The notes below the pieces were generated by a model. It had not been told where the DNA came from and did no database searches. It worked only from the letters and a program-made list of their open reading frames with translations. From Microbulbifer harenosus (GTDB lineage Bacteria; Pseudomonadota; Gammaproteobacteria; Pseudomonadales; Cellvibrionaceae), in assembly GCF_005771435.1 (NCBI RefSeq), contig NZ_VANI01000013.1, forward strand, positions 90,834 to 154,833: 64,000 nt of DNA. Reading direction: 5' to 3'. Below, in pieces: positions 17,943-26,672 of the stretch. Position 1 is the stretch's first letter; every line of letters begins with the position of its first letter. Both the position numbers and the translations under genes were made by a program.

Positions 17943-19517
17943 ATGCAATACCGCGATCCATCATCGGACGATGAATCCTTTATCCAACCCGCCGACTTTT
18001 CTTTCGGCGGTGAGCCAAAAACGGACAACCTGGGCCAAGCAAAAAGCCGGAAAACGGGAAGTGATGCAACCACTGGTGCGCACGCCGCGAAAAAGCTGAC
18101 GCCCTGGTTGCTGGGCGGCGCGATGATCGCCGCGTTGGTCGGTGTATTTTGGGTATTGCCGCAAGTTGTGGAAAAACCTGCGGTCGCATCCGTCGCCACC
18201 ACTGTTCCGGCGGCAGCGACACAAAAGGCCGCACCCAAGGTAGAGGTATCCCCCTTTACCGAGGCGGAAATCACCCAGCAGCGCCGGGAAGTACAGCAGG
18301 TGCTGCAGGAAATCCTGCAACTGCAGGAAGAGCTGATAGAGCGCAAGGTAGAAACCTGGGCGGCGGAAGAGTACTTCGCCGCACGCACTCTCGCGGAAGA
18401 GGCAGACGGTATTTATCGCCAGCGAAAATTCATGGCCGCGTTGCAGCAGTATCGCCTGGCGCTCACCGGCCTGCAGCAGCTGCGCGACAGTATCCCCACA
18501 CGTATTGAGCAACATTTGGCGGAAGGGCACGCGGCGCTGGATATCGGCGACGCCGCTGCTGCGAACAAGGCTTTCGATCTGGTGCTGACCATCTCCCAGG
18601 ATCACCCGCGCGGCGTCAAGGGCAAGTCCCGTGCGGAACGGCTGCCGGAAGTTTGGCCACACGTTGTTAGCGGAAAAAACGCCTTTGCAGAAAATGCTCT
18701 GGATATCGCCAAGGCGGCACTGGAAAGGGCCCTGAGCCTGGATAGCGAAACCGAACCGGCGAAAGCCCTGCTGCCAAAAGTAAATGCGGCAATCCTTGAG
18801 CGGGATTACAGCCAGGCCATGTCCGCGGGCTATGCCGCCATTGCCGCCGGTGACTACGACACGGCCAAGGCCTCGTTTCACAAAGCCAAGAAGCTCAAGC
18901 CTACCGCCAGCGACCCCGATGTAGGTATCACCCAGGCGGAAAACGGTCTATCCAAGGCCCGCCTGGATCGCCTGTTTGCCAGCGCTTCGGAAAATGAAGC
19001 GCAAGAGCAGTGGCACCAGGCGGCGGAGCAATATGGCAAACTGATCAAACAGGACGGGAGCCTGGTGGAAGCCATCACCGGCAAGGCTCGCGCCGATGCC
19101 CGCGCCAAGCTGGACGATCAACTCCAGGAGCTGCTAAGCGATCCCCTCACCCTGGGGCAGAGCAAACGCAATCAGTATGCGCGCAAGGTTCTCGCGGACG
19201 CCCGCGCGCTCAACGCAGACACACCGCGCCTGAAAAATCAGATAGAACAGCTTGAAATCGCACTGACCAAATCCCTGATACCGATTACGGTTTTGTTGCA
19301 ATCCGATACCAGTACGCACGTGACCATTTATCACGTAGGCAAACTCGGCAATTTTTCCGAGCGGGAAATCGCACTCAAACCTGGCCGCTACACCGCGGTC
19401 GGTACCCGCCAGGGATATCGCGATGTGCGCCAGGAATTTGTTGTCGACCCCGGTTCGGAGTCTCCGGTTGTTACGATCCAATGCCAGGAAAAAATTAACA
19501 ACGCCAATAATTCCTGA
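17943..19517 (+). CDS. Single-pass TPR protein with PEGA-like C-terminus (cluster gene 4)
   Basis: About 524 residues from the ATG at 17943; a GTG at 17931 is possible. The cytoplasmic N-tail carries the motif DDESFIQPADF (residues 9-19), which recurs in the next gene. One membrane helix lies at about 52-72. A coiled coil follows (about 105-180), then tandem TPR-like helix pairs through about 440. The C-terminal domain has the PEGA-like strand pattern ending LKPGRYTAVGTRQGYRDVRQ. Topology is inferred as N-in, with a large periplasmic part. It is probably a scaffold. No enzyme motif is seen. Confidence 0.75.
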   Translation: MQYRDPSSDDESFIQPADFSFGGEPKTDNLGQAKSRKTGSDATTGAHAAKKLTPWLLGGAMIAALVGVFWVLPQVVEKPAVASVATTVPAAATQKAAPKVEVSPFTEAEITQQRREVQQVLQEILQLQEELIERKVETWAAEEYFAARTLAEEADGIYRQRKFMAALQQYRLALTGLQQLRDSIPTRIEQHLAEGHAALDIGDAAAANKAFDLVLTISQDHPRGVKGKSRAERLPEVWPHVVSGKNAFAENALDIAKAALERALSLDSETEPAKALLPKVNAAILERDYSQAMSAGYAAIAAGDYDTAKASFHKAKKLKPTASDPDVGITQAENGLSKARLDRLFASASENEAQEQWHQAAEQYGKLIKQDGSLVEAITGKARADARAKLDDQLQELLSDPLTLGQSKRNQYARKVLADARALNADTPRLKNQIEQLEIALTKSLIPITVLLQSDTSTHVTIYHVGKLGNFSEREIALKPGRYTAVGTRQGYRDVRQEFVVDPGSESPVVTIQCQEKINNANNS

Positions 19518-19899
19518 ACCCGGAAACCAACTCCAACGCGGGCAGATCAAAAGCACACGACGTGAATGTCGCGGTGATTTTGAATTGGCTGCGCGCGCCT
19601 CCCGCAGATTTTCTGACCGGCGGACCATACTTTTCATTACTTCCTCACGCCAACATTGACGCCAGTGACGCGTATCGGATGCGCTCCTGGGCATGGACGA
19701 ATTTGTCGTCCCGGTATCGGTAAAACCGAAAAATCCACGCCAAAAAGACCGGCGCCCAAGCTGCGGGTGCCAGAGCGGGCTAAGCTGAAATGCGCGGCTC
19801 TGCCTTTGGGACTTTTGGTACCCAGGCGATCCGGTAAGGAAACCGGTGTGGCGACAGCGGCGGAAAAATCAATAAGTGCGCAGTAACAGGAAACCATAA
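19518..19899. other. Intergenic region inside the cluster
   Basis: About 380 bases between the TPR and the PEGA/SUMF1 genes, the largest gap in the cluster. No supportable gene, terminator or repeat is seen. An internal promoter is possible. Confidence 0.4.
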
Positions 19900-21990
19900 A
19901 TGACAGCTAAGGAAGCGGTACCCGTTCGCGAAAACGAGCCGGCCAACGATGATGCCTCAGTCATCCAGCCGATCGGTTTCACCCCTGCCCAGGTTTCCAG
20001 TGGTGGCAACAAACTGCTGCTCTCCCCCAAAGCCATCGCTGTGGTTGCCAGCCTCTGCTTCGGCGCGCTGATGCTGGTTTACCTGCTGGTGGCACGCTCC
20101 CTGATTTTTGAAACCCAGCCTGCGGATGCCGATGTTTCCGTCAGCGGCTTTGCCTTGCGCCTCGGCGACGGCCACCTGGTGCTGCCCGGCAGTTACCGCT
20201 ACACCGTCAGCGCCACCGGTTATCTGCCACAGAGTGGCGAAGTGGAAATCAGCAGCGACAGCAACAGCCGCCACGCGGTGAAGCTTGAGCGCCTGCCCGG
20301 ACATTTGCAGGTCATTACCGAACCAGCGGTACCCGTGCGCATTCTCGTCAATGGCGCGGAAGTGGATAGCAGCGAAGGCCTCGCCCAGTCCATTCCCGCC
20401 GGCCGCAAACGTATCACTGTACTAACGGAGCGTTATCTGCCGTTCAGCAAGGAAGTGGAAATCGAGGGGCTCGACAATACGCAGACCCTGACCGCCAGCC
20501 TGCGCCCGGCCTGGGCCAATGTACATATCACCAGTAATCCAGCCGGCGCCACCGTCAGCGTGGAAGGAAAAATCCTCGGCACCACGCCGCTGACAGCGGA
20601 ACTGGTGCAGGGTGATCGCGTGGTCGACATCTCACTGCCGGATCATAAAACCGTACAGATTCCGGTTCCGGTCACCGCCGGGGTGGATCAGACCCTGCAG
20701 ACTGTCGACCTCGCGGCCGCGGACGGCACCCTGCGGGTGGTGAGCAATCCACCCGGGGCCAGCATCACCGTAAATGGCGAGTACCGCGGCCAGGCCCCGA
20801 TGGACGTCGCACTCGCTTCCAACCGCCGGCATCAGCTGCGCTTCTTCCTCGACGGTTACCGCTCTGTGGAGCACACCGTGGATGTGCGTGCGGGCGATCT
20901 GCGCGACCTGAACGTGGATCTCACCGCAGTATTCGGCGATGTCACCATCACCAGCAGCCCACCGGAAGCGCAGGTATTCATCGACGGCAGGCTGGCGGGG
21001 ATTGCCGGCGAAACCTTCACCCTGCCCACCCGCAGCCACACCATTACCGTGCGCAAGGCGGGTTACGAGGATTATCAGACCACCATCGTGCCTTCCAGCA
21101 AACTCAAGCAGAGTGTGCGCGCAATACTACTCACCGGTGAGCAGGCGCGCTGGAGCAATGTGCCCGCGGAAATCACCCACGGTGCCGGTGGCAAAATGCT
21201 GCTGATGCGCCCCAGTTCAGAATTCACCATGGGCTCCTCACGTCGCGAGCAGGGGCGCCAGGCCAATGAGGTACTGCGCAAGATTTCTCTCACCCGCCCG
21301 TTTTACATCGGCACAACCGAAGTCACCAACCGCGAATATCGACGCTATCAGCGCATGCACAGTTCCAGCCACACCAATGGTGTCAGTCTGGATAACGACA
21401 GCCTGCCGGTGGTGAACATCAGCTGGAATGACGCCGCCCTGTTCTGCAACTGGCTGAGCGCCCGTGACGGTCTCAAGGAGGTTTACCGCACTGAGCGTGG
21501 CCGCGTGGTGGGGTTTGACGGCAGCGCCAACGGCTATCGCATGCCCACGGAGGCCGAGTGGGCCTGGGCTGCCCGCTATGAACGCGGCGCCATGCGTAAA
21601 TTCCCCTGGGGTAATGCGCTGCCGGTGGGCAAAAACTCCGGCAACTACGCCGATAGCAGTGCCGGCCAGATAGTTCCCGCAGTGCTGCGCACCTATAACG
21701 ACAACTATGCCGCCACCGCACCGGTGGGTAGCTTCGGCCCCAATCATCTTGGCCTGTTCGATATGGGCGGCAATGTCTCCGAATGGATTCACGACCTGTA
21801 CACCATCGGTACGGGCCTCTCTACCAGGGCTGAAGAAAACCCGGTGGGACCACAGGAGGGCGATTACCACGTCGTGCGCGGCTCCAGCTGGCGGCACGCG
21901 GGACTCACCGAACTGCGCCTGTCTTACCGGGATTACGGCGCGGAAGCGCGCGATGATGTGGGCTTCCGCGTGGCCCGCTGGGTCAATTGA
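19900..21990 (+). CDS. Single-pass protein with five PEGA repeats and a SUMF1-like domain (cluster gene 5)
   Basis: 696 residues. The cytoplasmic tail carries DDASVIQPIGF (residues 17-27), then one membrane helix (about 46-66). Five PEGA-type beta repeats follow to about residue 410; recurring hallmarks are NPAGATVSVEGKILGTTPL, NPPGASITVNGEYRGQAPM and SPPEAQVFIDGRLAGIA. The C-terminal 270 residues are a formylglycine-generating-enzyme-like (SUMF1) fold, with FTMGSS, FYIGTTEVTNREY, MPTEAEWAWAAR and FDMGGNVSEWI. The region that holds the two catalytic Cys in true FGE reads VVRGSSWRHAGLTELRLSYRD, with no Cys. It is therefore probably a non-catalytic binding or structural domain on the periplasmic side. 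Confidence 0.88.
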   Translation: MTAKEAVPVRENEPANDDASVIQPIGFTPAQVSSGGNKLLLSPKAIAVVASLCFGALMLVYLLVARSLIFETQPADADVSVSGFALRLGDGHLVLPGSYRYTVSATGYLPQSGEVEISSDSNSRHAVKLERLPGHLQVITEPAVPVRILVNGAEVDSSEGLAQSIPAGRKRITVLTERYLPFSKEVEIEGLDNTQTLTASLRPAWANVHITSNPAGATVSVEGKILGTTPLTAELVQGDRVVDISLPDHKTVQIPVPVTAGVDQTLQTVDLAAADGTLRVVSNPPGASITVNGEYRGQAPMDVALASNRRHQLRFFLDGYRSVEHTVDVRAGDLRDLNVDLTAVFGDVTITSSPPEAQVFIDGRLAGIAGETFTLPTRSHTITVRKAGYEDYQTTIVPSSKLKQSVRAILLTGEQARWSNVPAEITHGAGGKMLLMRPSSEFTMGSSRREQGRQANEVLRKISLTRPFYIGTTEVTNREYRRYQRMHSSSHTNGVSLDNDSLPVVNISWNDAALFCNWLSARDGLKEVYRTERGRVVGFDGSANGYRMPTEAEWAWAARYERGAMRKFPWGNALPVGKNSGNYADSSAGQIVPAVLRTYNDNYAATAPVGSFGPNHLGLFDMGGNVSEWIHDLYTIGTGLSTRAEENPVGPQEGDYHVVRGSSWRHAGLTELRLSYRDYGAEARDDVGFRVARWVN

Positions 21991-22051
21991 TCGCGGAGCC
22001 AGAGAAGTAAGAACAGAAAGACGTAGGAACAGAGAGAAACGAGGTGTTGGC

Positions 22052-22324
22052 ATGCAACGCTATAGACAAACCAACCTGGTGCGATTCCTGCCCCTGATTC
22101 TGCTATGCAGTTTCGCGCTGGGTGCACAAGCGCAATCAGCCGCTGACGACGCGAAGACAGATCAGGAAAAGCAGGAAGAAAAAGTCACCGCCCAGCCTGC
22201 TTCAGTCAGTAAAAAAAAACCAGCAGCAAAGATCAAGGCACAGAGCGCCCAAAGTGCCGACAACTACGAAGCAACGGAAGAAATATCGGAAGACCTCTCG
22301 GTCTCCTACCCGGTGGACATCTAG
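22052..22324 (+). CDS. Small secreted lysine/glutamate-rich protein (cluster gene 6)
   Basis: 90 residues from the ATG at 22052 (GAGGTG ribosome site). A longer frame that runs back into the previous gene is a shadow. The signal peptide ends near GAQAQS (about residue 27-29). The mature part is a charged, low-complexity chain (QEEKVTAQPASVSKKKPAAK) with an acidic end, EEISEDLSVSYPVDI. It is probably unstructured in the periplasm. No family is recognised. It is supported by its signal peptide, ribosome site and position between two cluster genes. Confidence 0.6.
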   Translation: MQRYRQTNLVRFLPLILLCSFALGAQAQSAADDAKTDQEKQEEKVTAQPASVSKKKPAAKIKAQSAQSADNYEATEEISEDLSVSYPVDI

Positions 22325-22415
22325 CAACAGCGAATAGCGCGAAAATTCCAGCGGAAATCTGAGCAATAGCCGGGCCTCGCCAATGGAATGGCCCCACAAA
22401 TAAGCGGGAATACCC

Positions 22416-23210
22416 ATGAAATTCAAGTCTTCAGATTTTATGTTCCAGCTGTTCGCCCTGCTCGGGGCCATCATCCTGGTACACGCCATTTACGTAGCCA
22501 TCATCCGCCCCAACGCCGACGCTCTGATCCAGGAGCAGATGGCAAGGGAGGAAGCCGGTGAAACCTATATTCAGCAACGCTCGATGTACATTGTGTTGCG
22601 CGATTATGAACAGGAAGCCTGCTTCGTACTGATGCTGTGGGCCATGGCCATCATGGGACTAAAGGCACGACGCAGTATGCGCGAGCGCAAACTACTGGAC
22701 CAGGCGCTGCTAAATGTCAGCGAGGGCACCCCGATTCTTCCGGAAGACGCGCGCGATCTGTCGCGGCCAATCCAGGCCTTGCCGGAGGAGGAGCGCAACT
22801 TCCTACTACCCCGCGCCCTGCTCACAGCGCTGCAGCGCTTCGGCTCCACCCGCAATGTGGCCGCCGTTTCCAATTCGGTGAAGGAAGTATGTGAGACCGA
22901 GGGCGACCGCCTCGATTCAGAACTGGCGATGGTGCGCTATATCACCTGGGCGATTCCCTCCATCGGGTTCATCGGTACGGTGCGCGGTATCGGCGAGGCA
23001 TTGGCACAGGCACACCGCGCAGTGGAAGGGGATATTGCCGGTGTGACCGTGAGCCTCGGTGTCGCGTTCAACTCCACTTTTGTCGCACTTGTCATCAGTA
23101 TTGTCATTATGTTTTTCACCCACCAACTGCAGTTGATGCAGGAACGGCTGGTGCTGGATACCCAGAATTACTGTGACAACAATCTGCTGCGCTTTCTGAA
23201 AGTCAGCTGA
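22416..23210 (+). CDS. MotA/TolQ/ExbB-type ion channel protein (cluster gene 7)
   Basis: 264 residues. The first helix is at about 10-30 and the second at about 68-83. A long cytoplasmic stretch follows, and the channel-forming pair lies at about 170-190 and 216-237. The MotA/TolQ/ExbB signature is present as PSIGFIGTVRGIGEALAQAH, followed by GDIAGVTVSLGVAFNSTFVALVI. Family members form pentamers around a dimer of ExbD/TolR/MotB-type proteins and convert ion flow into motion. No ordinary exbD lies beside it. The two VWA proteins encoded two and three genes downstream carry ExbD-like helices and are the natural partners. Confidence 0.9.
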   Translation: MKFKSSDFMFQLFALLGAIILVHAIYVAIIRPNADALIQEQMAREEAGETYIQQRSMYIVLRDYEQEACFVLMLWAMAIMGLKARRSMRERKLLDQALLNVSEGTPILPEDARDLSRPIQALPEEERNFLLPRALLTALQRFGSTRNVAAVSNSVKEVCETEGDRLDSELAMVRYITWAIPSIGFIGTVRGIGEALAQAHRAVEGDIAGVTVSLGVAFNSTFVALVISIVIMFFTHQLQLMQERLVLDTQNYCDNNLLRFLKVS

Positions 23211-23265
23211 ACAAATCCAGGGCGCCCACGGAGCCGGGCCCCCGCCAAAGGAAACAGGAAATCCC

Positions 23266-24570
23266 ATGAGCAAAGGTGTTCTGGAAATCAACGACTGCGG
23301 CCTGCGGGTGTTTGACAGCACGACCGAAGTAGCGGAAAGCCCCGGTGTCGCCATCGTTAACAACCGCGAAATCATCACTGGCACCGGTGCGTTGATGCGC
23401 GCGCGCAGCCATCCCACACAGGTTAATCACCAGTTCTGGCGCAGGCTGAGCTTGGAGACGTTGAAATCTTCCAATCCGGGCTGCCGCCACCATGCAGACC
23501 TGGCCTTCTGCCACCTGAAAGAAATCGCGGGCCTGTGCGACCTTCCCGATGAAATTGTCCTCGCCGTGCCCGCAAATTTCACTCGTGAGCAATTGGCGCT
23601 GCTGCTCGGCGTGGTCAAAGAGAGCCCTTTCAATATCGTGGCATTAACTGACGCCGCCACCGCCTGTATCAGCAGCTGTGCTCCCCGAGGTGTACACCTG
23701 CACGTGGAATTGCACCGCCACCAGACACTGGTAAGCCGGGTGGCAGTCCACGAGCGCGCGGAGCTGGATATCGCCGAAACCGTAACCGATGCAGGCCTGC
23801 ACCATTTTCAGGAGGCTTGGGCGCGGATCTTCACCGATGCCTTCATCATGCAATGCCGTTTTGATCCGCTGCATTCGGCCGATGCCGAGCAGCAGCTCTA
23901 CGACATGTTGCCTCAGTGGATTGCCCGCGCCATGCGCCAGGGCGAAGTTATGGCGGAACTCGACGACCGCACAGCCAAGGTCAGCCTGCGCCAGCTTCAG
24001 GACGCGAGCACACCGATTCTGTCTCGGGTACGCGCCATGATTGAGAATCTGGGCGACGCCAGCAGTGTGGTATTTGTTTCTCACCGCTGGGCGGAAATTC
24101 CCGGCGGCGCGCAGCTCGCAGAACGCATTCACCTGCTACCACACAATGCGGTGGCACTGGCGGTGGATAAACGCTGGCAGGAACTGCACAGCGAAAATGG
24201 CCATCTGCGGCTGATTGCCGACCTCAGTGCTGCCCCCGTCGCCGATGTGGCAGTACAGGTCAATGCTGCCGCAGAAGCCGGCGCCACTCACCTGCTCTTT
24301 GGCAACCGCGCATTGGCAGCTCAGCAGCCACTGTTTGTCAGCTGGCAGGAGGGAAAACTTCAGATTACCCCCACCCCGCCCAGTCACCCCGCCGCCACGA
24401 TCACCCATCACGCGGGCCGACTCGCTCTGCGCGTGGATGCTGGCGCACAACTGATGCTGAACGGTAGAGAAATTTCCTCTCCGGTCAATCTCTCCGCCGG
24501 CGACCGAATCAGCGCGGCGGATTTTGCCGAGGTCATCACAGCGATCAGCGTGGAGCATTATGGCGCGTAA
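23266..24570 (+). CDS. Cytoplasmic Hsp70/actin-like protein with FHA-like C-terminus (cluster gene 8)
   Basis: 434 residues with no signal or membrane helix. The N-terminal part resembles the Hsp70/actin ATPase fold: an early strand pair around CGLRVFDSTTEVAESPGVAI, and EIVLAVPANFTREQLALLLG followed by VALTDAATACIS, which match the Hsp70 VPAxF and ep-Aaa motifs. The phosphate loops are poorly conserved, so ATP hydrolysis is uncertain. The last 50 residues (LRVDAGAQLMLNGREISSP, then LSAGDRISAADF) look like a FHA-type beta sandwich edge. Its end overlaps the next gene by 11 bases. Possibly a cytoplasmic assembly or gating factor for the membrane parts. Confidence 0.7.
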   Translation: MSKGVLEINDCGLRVFDSTTEVAESPGVAIVNNREIITGTGALMRARSHPTQVNHQFWRRLSLETLKSSNPGCRHHADLAFCHLKEIAGLCDLPDEIVLAVPANFTREQLALLLGVVKESPFNIVALTDAATACISSCAPRGVHLHVELHRHQTLVSRVAVHERAELDIAETVTDAGLHHFQEAWARIFTDAFIMQCRFDPLHSADAEQQLYDMLPQWIARAMRQGEVMAELDDRTAKVSLRQLQDASTPILSRVRAMIENLGDASSVVFVSHRWAEIPGGAQLAERIHLLPHNAVALAVDKRWQELHSENGHLRLIADLSAAPVADVAVQVNAAAEAGATHLLFGNRALAAQQPLFVSWQEGKLQITPTPPSHPAATITHHAGRLALRVDAGAQLMLNGREISSPVNLSAGDRISAADFAEVITAISVEHYGA

Positions 24571-25642
24571 GAACCGGCGGTTTACCACCTTCAGCCTGTC
24601 GTTTCTGGACATTATGTCCTGCGGTTTCGGTGCCGTTGCCTTGATTTTCCTCATCATCAAGCACGGCTCCGACCACGACATCGAAGCTGAAAATCAGGAT
24701 CTGGCAGCGGAGGTCAATCTGTTGCAGGAGGAGGTGCAGTTCGGCCAGGAACATCTGGTGCTGGCCCGCAATACCCTCGATACCACCAGCGATGAACTGG
24801 CCAAGACTCAGGGGCTCGCGCGCCGCATCATGGAACAGATTGAGGAAATAAAAGGCAACATCGCCGAAATCGACAGTACCACGGATGAAATGGATGTCGC
24901 CCGTCTGCAGGAGAAACTGAAAAAGCTGGAGCAGGCGAAACAGAAACTGGAAGAAGAAAATAAAAAGCTCGGCAACAATGTGCGCAAGTTTGTCGGCGAT
25001 GGCGACCGCCAGTATCTCACTGGCCTGCGCCTCGGCGGGGATCGCATCCTGATTCTGCTGGACTCCTCCGCCAGTATGCTCGGCGACGAGCTGATCAAGG
25101 TCATCCGCACGCGCAACATGTCGGATGCGGTAAAACGCGATACGGAAAAATGGCGCCGCGCCAAGCAAACGGTGTCATGGCTGGTGTCACAGTTTCCCCA
25201 GGACAGCCAATACCAGATCTACACTTTCAATACCGGGTTCCGCGCCGCCATCGTCGGCACCGAGGACCGCTGGCTGAACGTGGACGATCGCGCGAAAATG
25301 GATGATGCCATCAAGGCGCTGGACACCGTCGTGCCGCAGAATGGCACCAGTCTCGAGCGGATATTCAACGCCGTAAACAGCATGTCACCACTGCCGGACA
25401 ATATCATCCTGATTACCGATGGCCTGCCCACACAGGGCATGCAGGCAGCAAAGGGCAATACCGTCTCCGGCAAGGACCGCCTCAAGCTGTTTCGCAAGGC
25501 GGTGGATGCGCTGCCAAAAAGTATTCCGGTCAATGTCATTCTCGCCCCCATGGAGGGCGATCCCATGGCCGCCAGTGAGTTCTGGAAGCTCGCCATGGAC
25601 ACACAGGGTTCGTTCCTCGCACCATCCAAGGATTGGCCATGA
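24560..25642 (+). CDS. ExbD-like single-pass protein with coiled coil and VWA domain, copy A (cluster gene 9)
   Basis: 360 residues from the ATG at 24560, inside the end of the previous gene; upstream starts in this frame are not supported. A basic N-tail (ARKNRR) precedes a single helix with the signature FSLSFLDIMSCGFGAV (residues 11-26), which has an Asp in the membrane edge (Asp 17). A long coiled coil follows (about 40-145), then a von Willebrand A domain. The metal-site motif is LLDSSASM (near 167) and the second loop ITDGLPTQ. Topology should be N-in, with coiled coil and VWA domain in the periplasm. The ATGA overlap with the next gene implies co-translation. Confidence 0.85.
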   Translation: MARKNRRFTTFSLSFLDIMSCGFGAVALIFLIIKHGSDHDIEAENQDLAAEVNLLQEEVQFGQEHLVLARNTLDTTSDELAKTQGLARRIMEQIEEIKGNIAEIDSTTDEMDVARLQEKLKKLEQAKQKLEEENKKLGNNVRKFVGDGDRQYLTGLRLGGDRILILLDSSASMLGDELIKVIRTRNMSDAVKRDTEKWRRAKQTVSWLVSQFPQDSQYQIYTFNTGFRAAIVGTEDRWLNVDDRAKMDDAIKALDTVVPQNGTSLERIFNAVNSMSPLPDNIILITDGLPTQGMQAAKGNTVSGKDRLKLFRKAVDALPKSIPVNVILAPMEGDPMAASEFWKLAMDTQGSFLAPSKDWP

Positions 25643-26643
25643 GTAGCAAACGCAACAAACGGCAACAGGAAGAATTCAGTATTTCCTTTCTCGACGTGAT
25701 CTGCTGTGGCTTCGGCGCCATTGTACTGTTGTTGATGATCGCCAAGACCGTGGAACCGATTGTGCTCGAGGAAGCCGAACAGGATCTCGACGGCCAGGTG
25801 CAGGAACTGCAGGAGCAGCTGGCGGAAATCCGCGGTGAAACCAGCGTATTGAACCGCGATCTCAACGCCAAAAAAGAACAGCTGGATATTGAAACCAAGC
25901 GCATCGCCAAACTCAAGGGTGAATTGGAAACCCTGCAAGCGGTGTACGCGAAGAAAACCGAGAGCGACTCTGAAGAAGGTAAGCTCAAGGGCGAGCTGAC
26001 CATTGCCCTGCAGACCATGACCGACGAAATGAAGCGGCTGCTGGGGGAAAACTATCAGCGCAAGAATAATGTTATCGGCGGCATTCCGGTAGACAGCGAA
26101 TACATCCTATTCATCATCGACACCTCCGGCAGTATGTTCAATTACGGCTGGGACCGCATGATCCAGGAGATGGTCAATACCCTGAACCTGTATCCCAACG
26201 TAAAGGGAATTCAGGTAATGAACGATATGGGCGACTACATGTTCTCCAATTACCGCAACAAATGGATTCCGGATACACCCGGCCGGCGGCAGGCAGTACT
26301 CGATCGTTTGCGTTCCTGGAACCCCTTCAGTAACTCCAGCCCGGTTGAGGGTATCCAGAAGGCGGTGCGCACCTTTCACGATCCCAACAAAAAAATCAGC
26401 ATTTATGTACTGGGCGACGAATTCACCGGTAAATCCATTCGCAATGTGATGATGGCGGTGGATCGGGTAAATGCTACACGCGGAGAAAACGAACGCATGG
26501 TGCGTATCCATGCTATCGGCTTCCCTATCCAGTTCTCGCGCCCGCTGCACCTTCAGACCACTGGGCTGCGCTTTGCCGCACTGATGCGCGAGCTGACATA
26601 CAGGAATGGCGGCACCTTTGTGGGGCTGAACGATTTCCGTTAA
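25639..26643 (+). CDS. ExbD-like single-pass protein with coiled coil and VWA domain, copy B (cluster gene 10)
   Basis: 334 residues, starting in a four-base ATGA overlap with copy A. It has the same architecture: basic tail, helix signature FSISFLDVICCGFGAI (residues 13-28, Asp 19), coiled coil (about 45-130), then a VWA domain with a canonical metal site IIDTSGSM (Asp about 160) and GDEFTGKS as the later loop. It matches copy A at 11 of 16 positions in the helix signature. The two are paralogues kept as a pair, so a heterodimer is likely (inference). The protein ends with FVGLNDFR. Confidence 0.85.
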   Translation: MSSKRNKRQQEEFSISFLDVICCGFGAIVLLLMIAKTVEPIVLEEAEQDLDGQVQELQEQLAEIRGETSVLNRDLNAKKEQLDIETKRIAKLKGELETLQAVYAKKTESDSEEGKLKGELTIALQTMTDEMKRLLGENYQRKNNVIGGIPVDSEYILFIIDTSGSMFNYGWDRMIQEMVNTLNLYPNVKGIQVMNDMGDYMFSNYRNKWIPDTPGRRQAVLDRLRSWNPFSNSSPVEGIQKAVRTFHDPNKKISIYVLGDEFTGKSIRNVMMAVDRVNATRGENERMVRIHAIGFPIQFSRPLHLQTTGLRFAALMRELTYRNGGTFVGLNDFR

Positions 26644-26672
26644 ATGGAACAACGGTGATGGGTGAGGAAAAC

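Noticed and set aside
19900..21990. Annotation as formylglycine-generating enzyme
   Set aside because: The two active-site Cys are absent and no sulfatase is near.
22416..26643. Zorya-type antiphage defence (ZorA/ZorB use a MotA/MotB-like motor)
   Set aside because: No helicase/nuclease subunits (ZorC, ZorD, ZorE) are present, and the neighbours are lipoproteins, TPR and PEGA proteins. The shared point is only the motor family.
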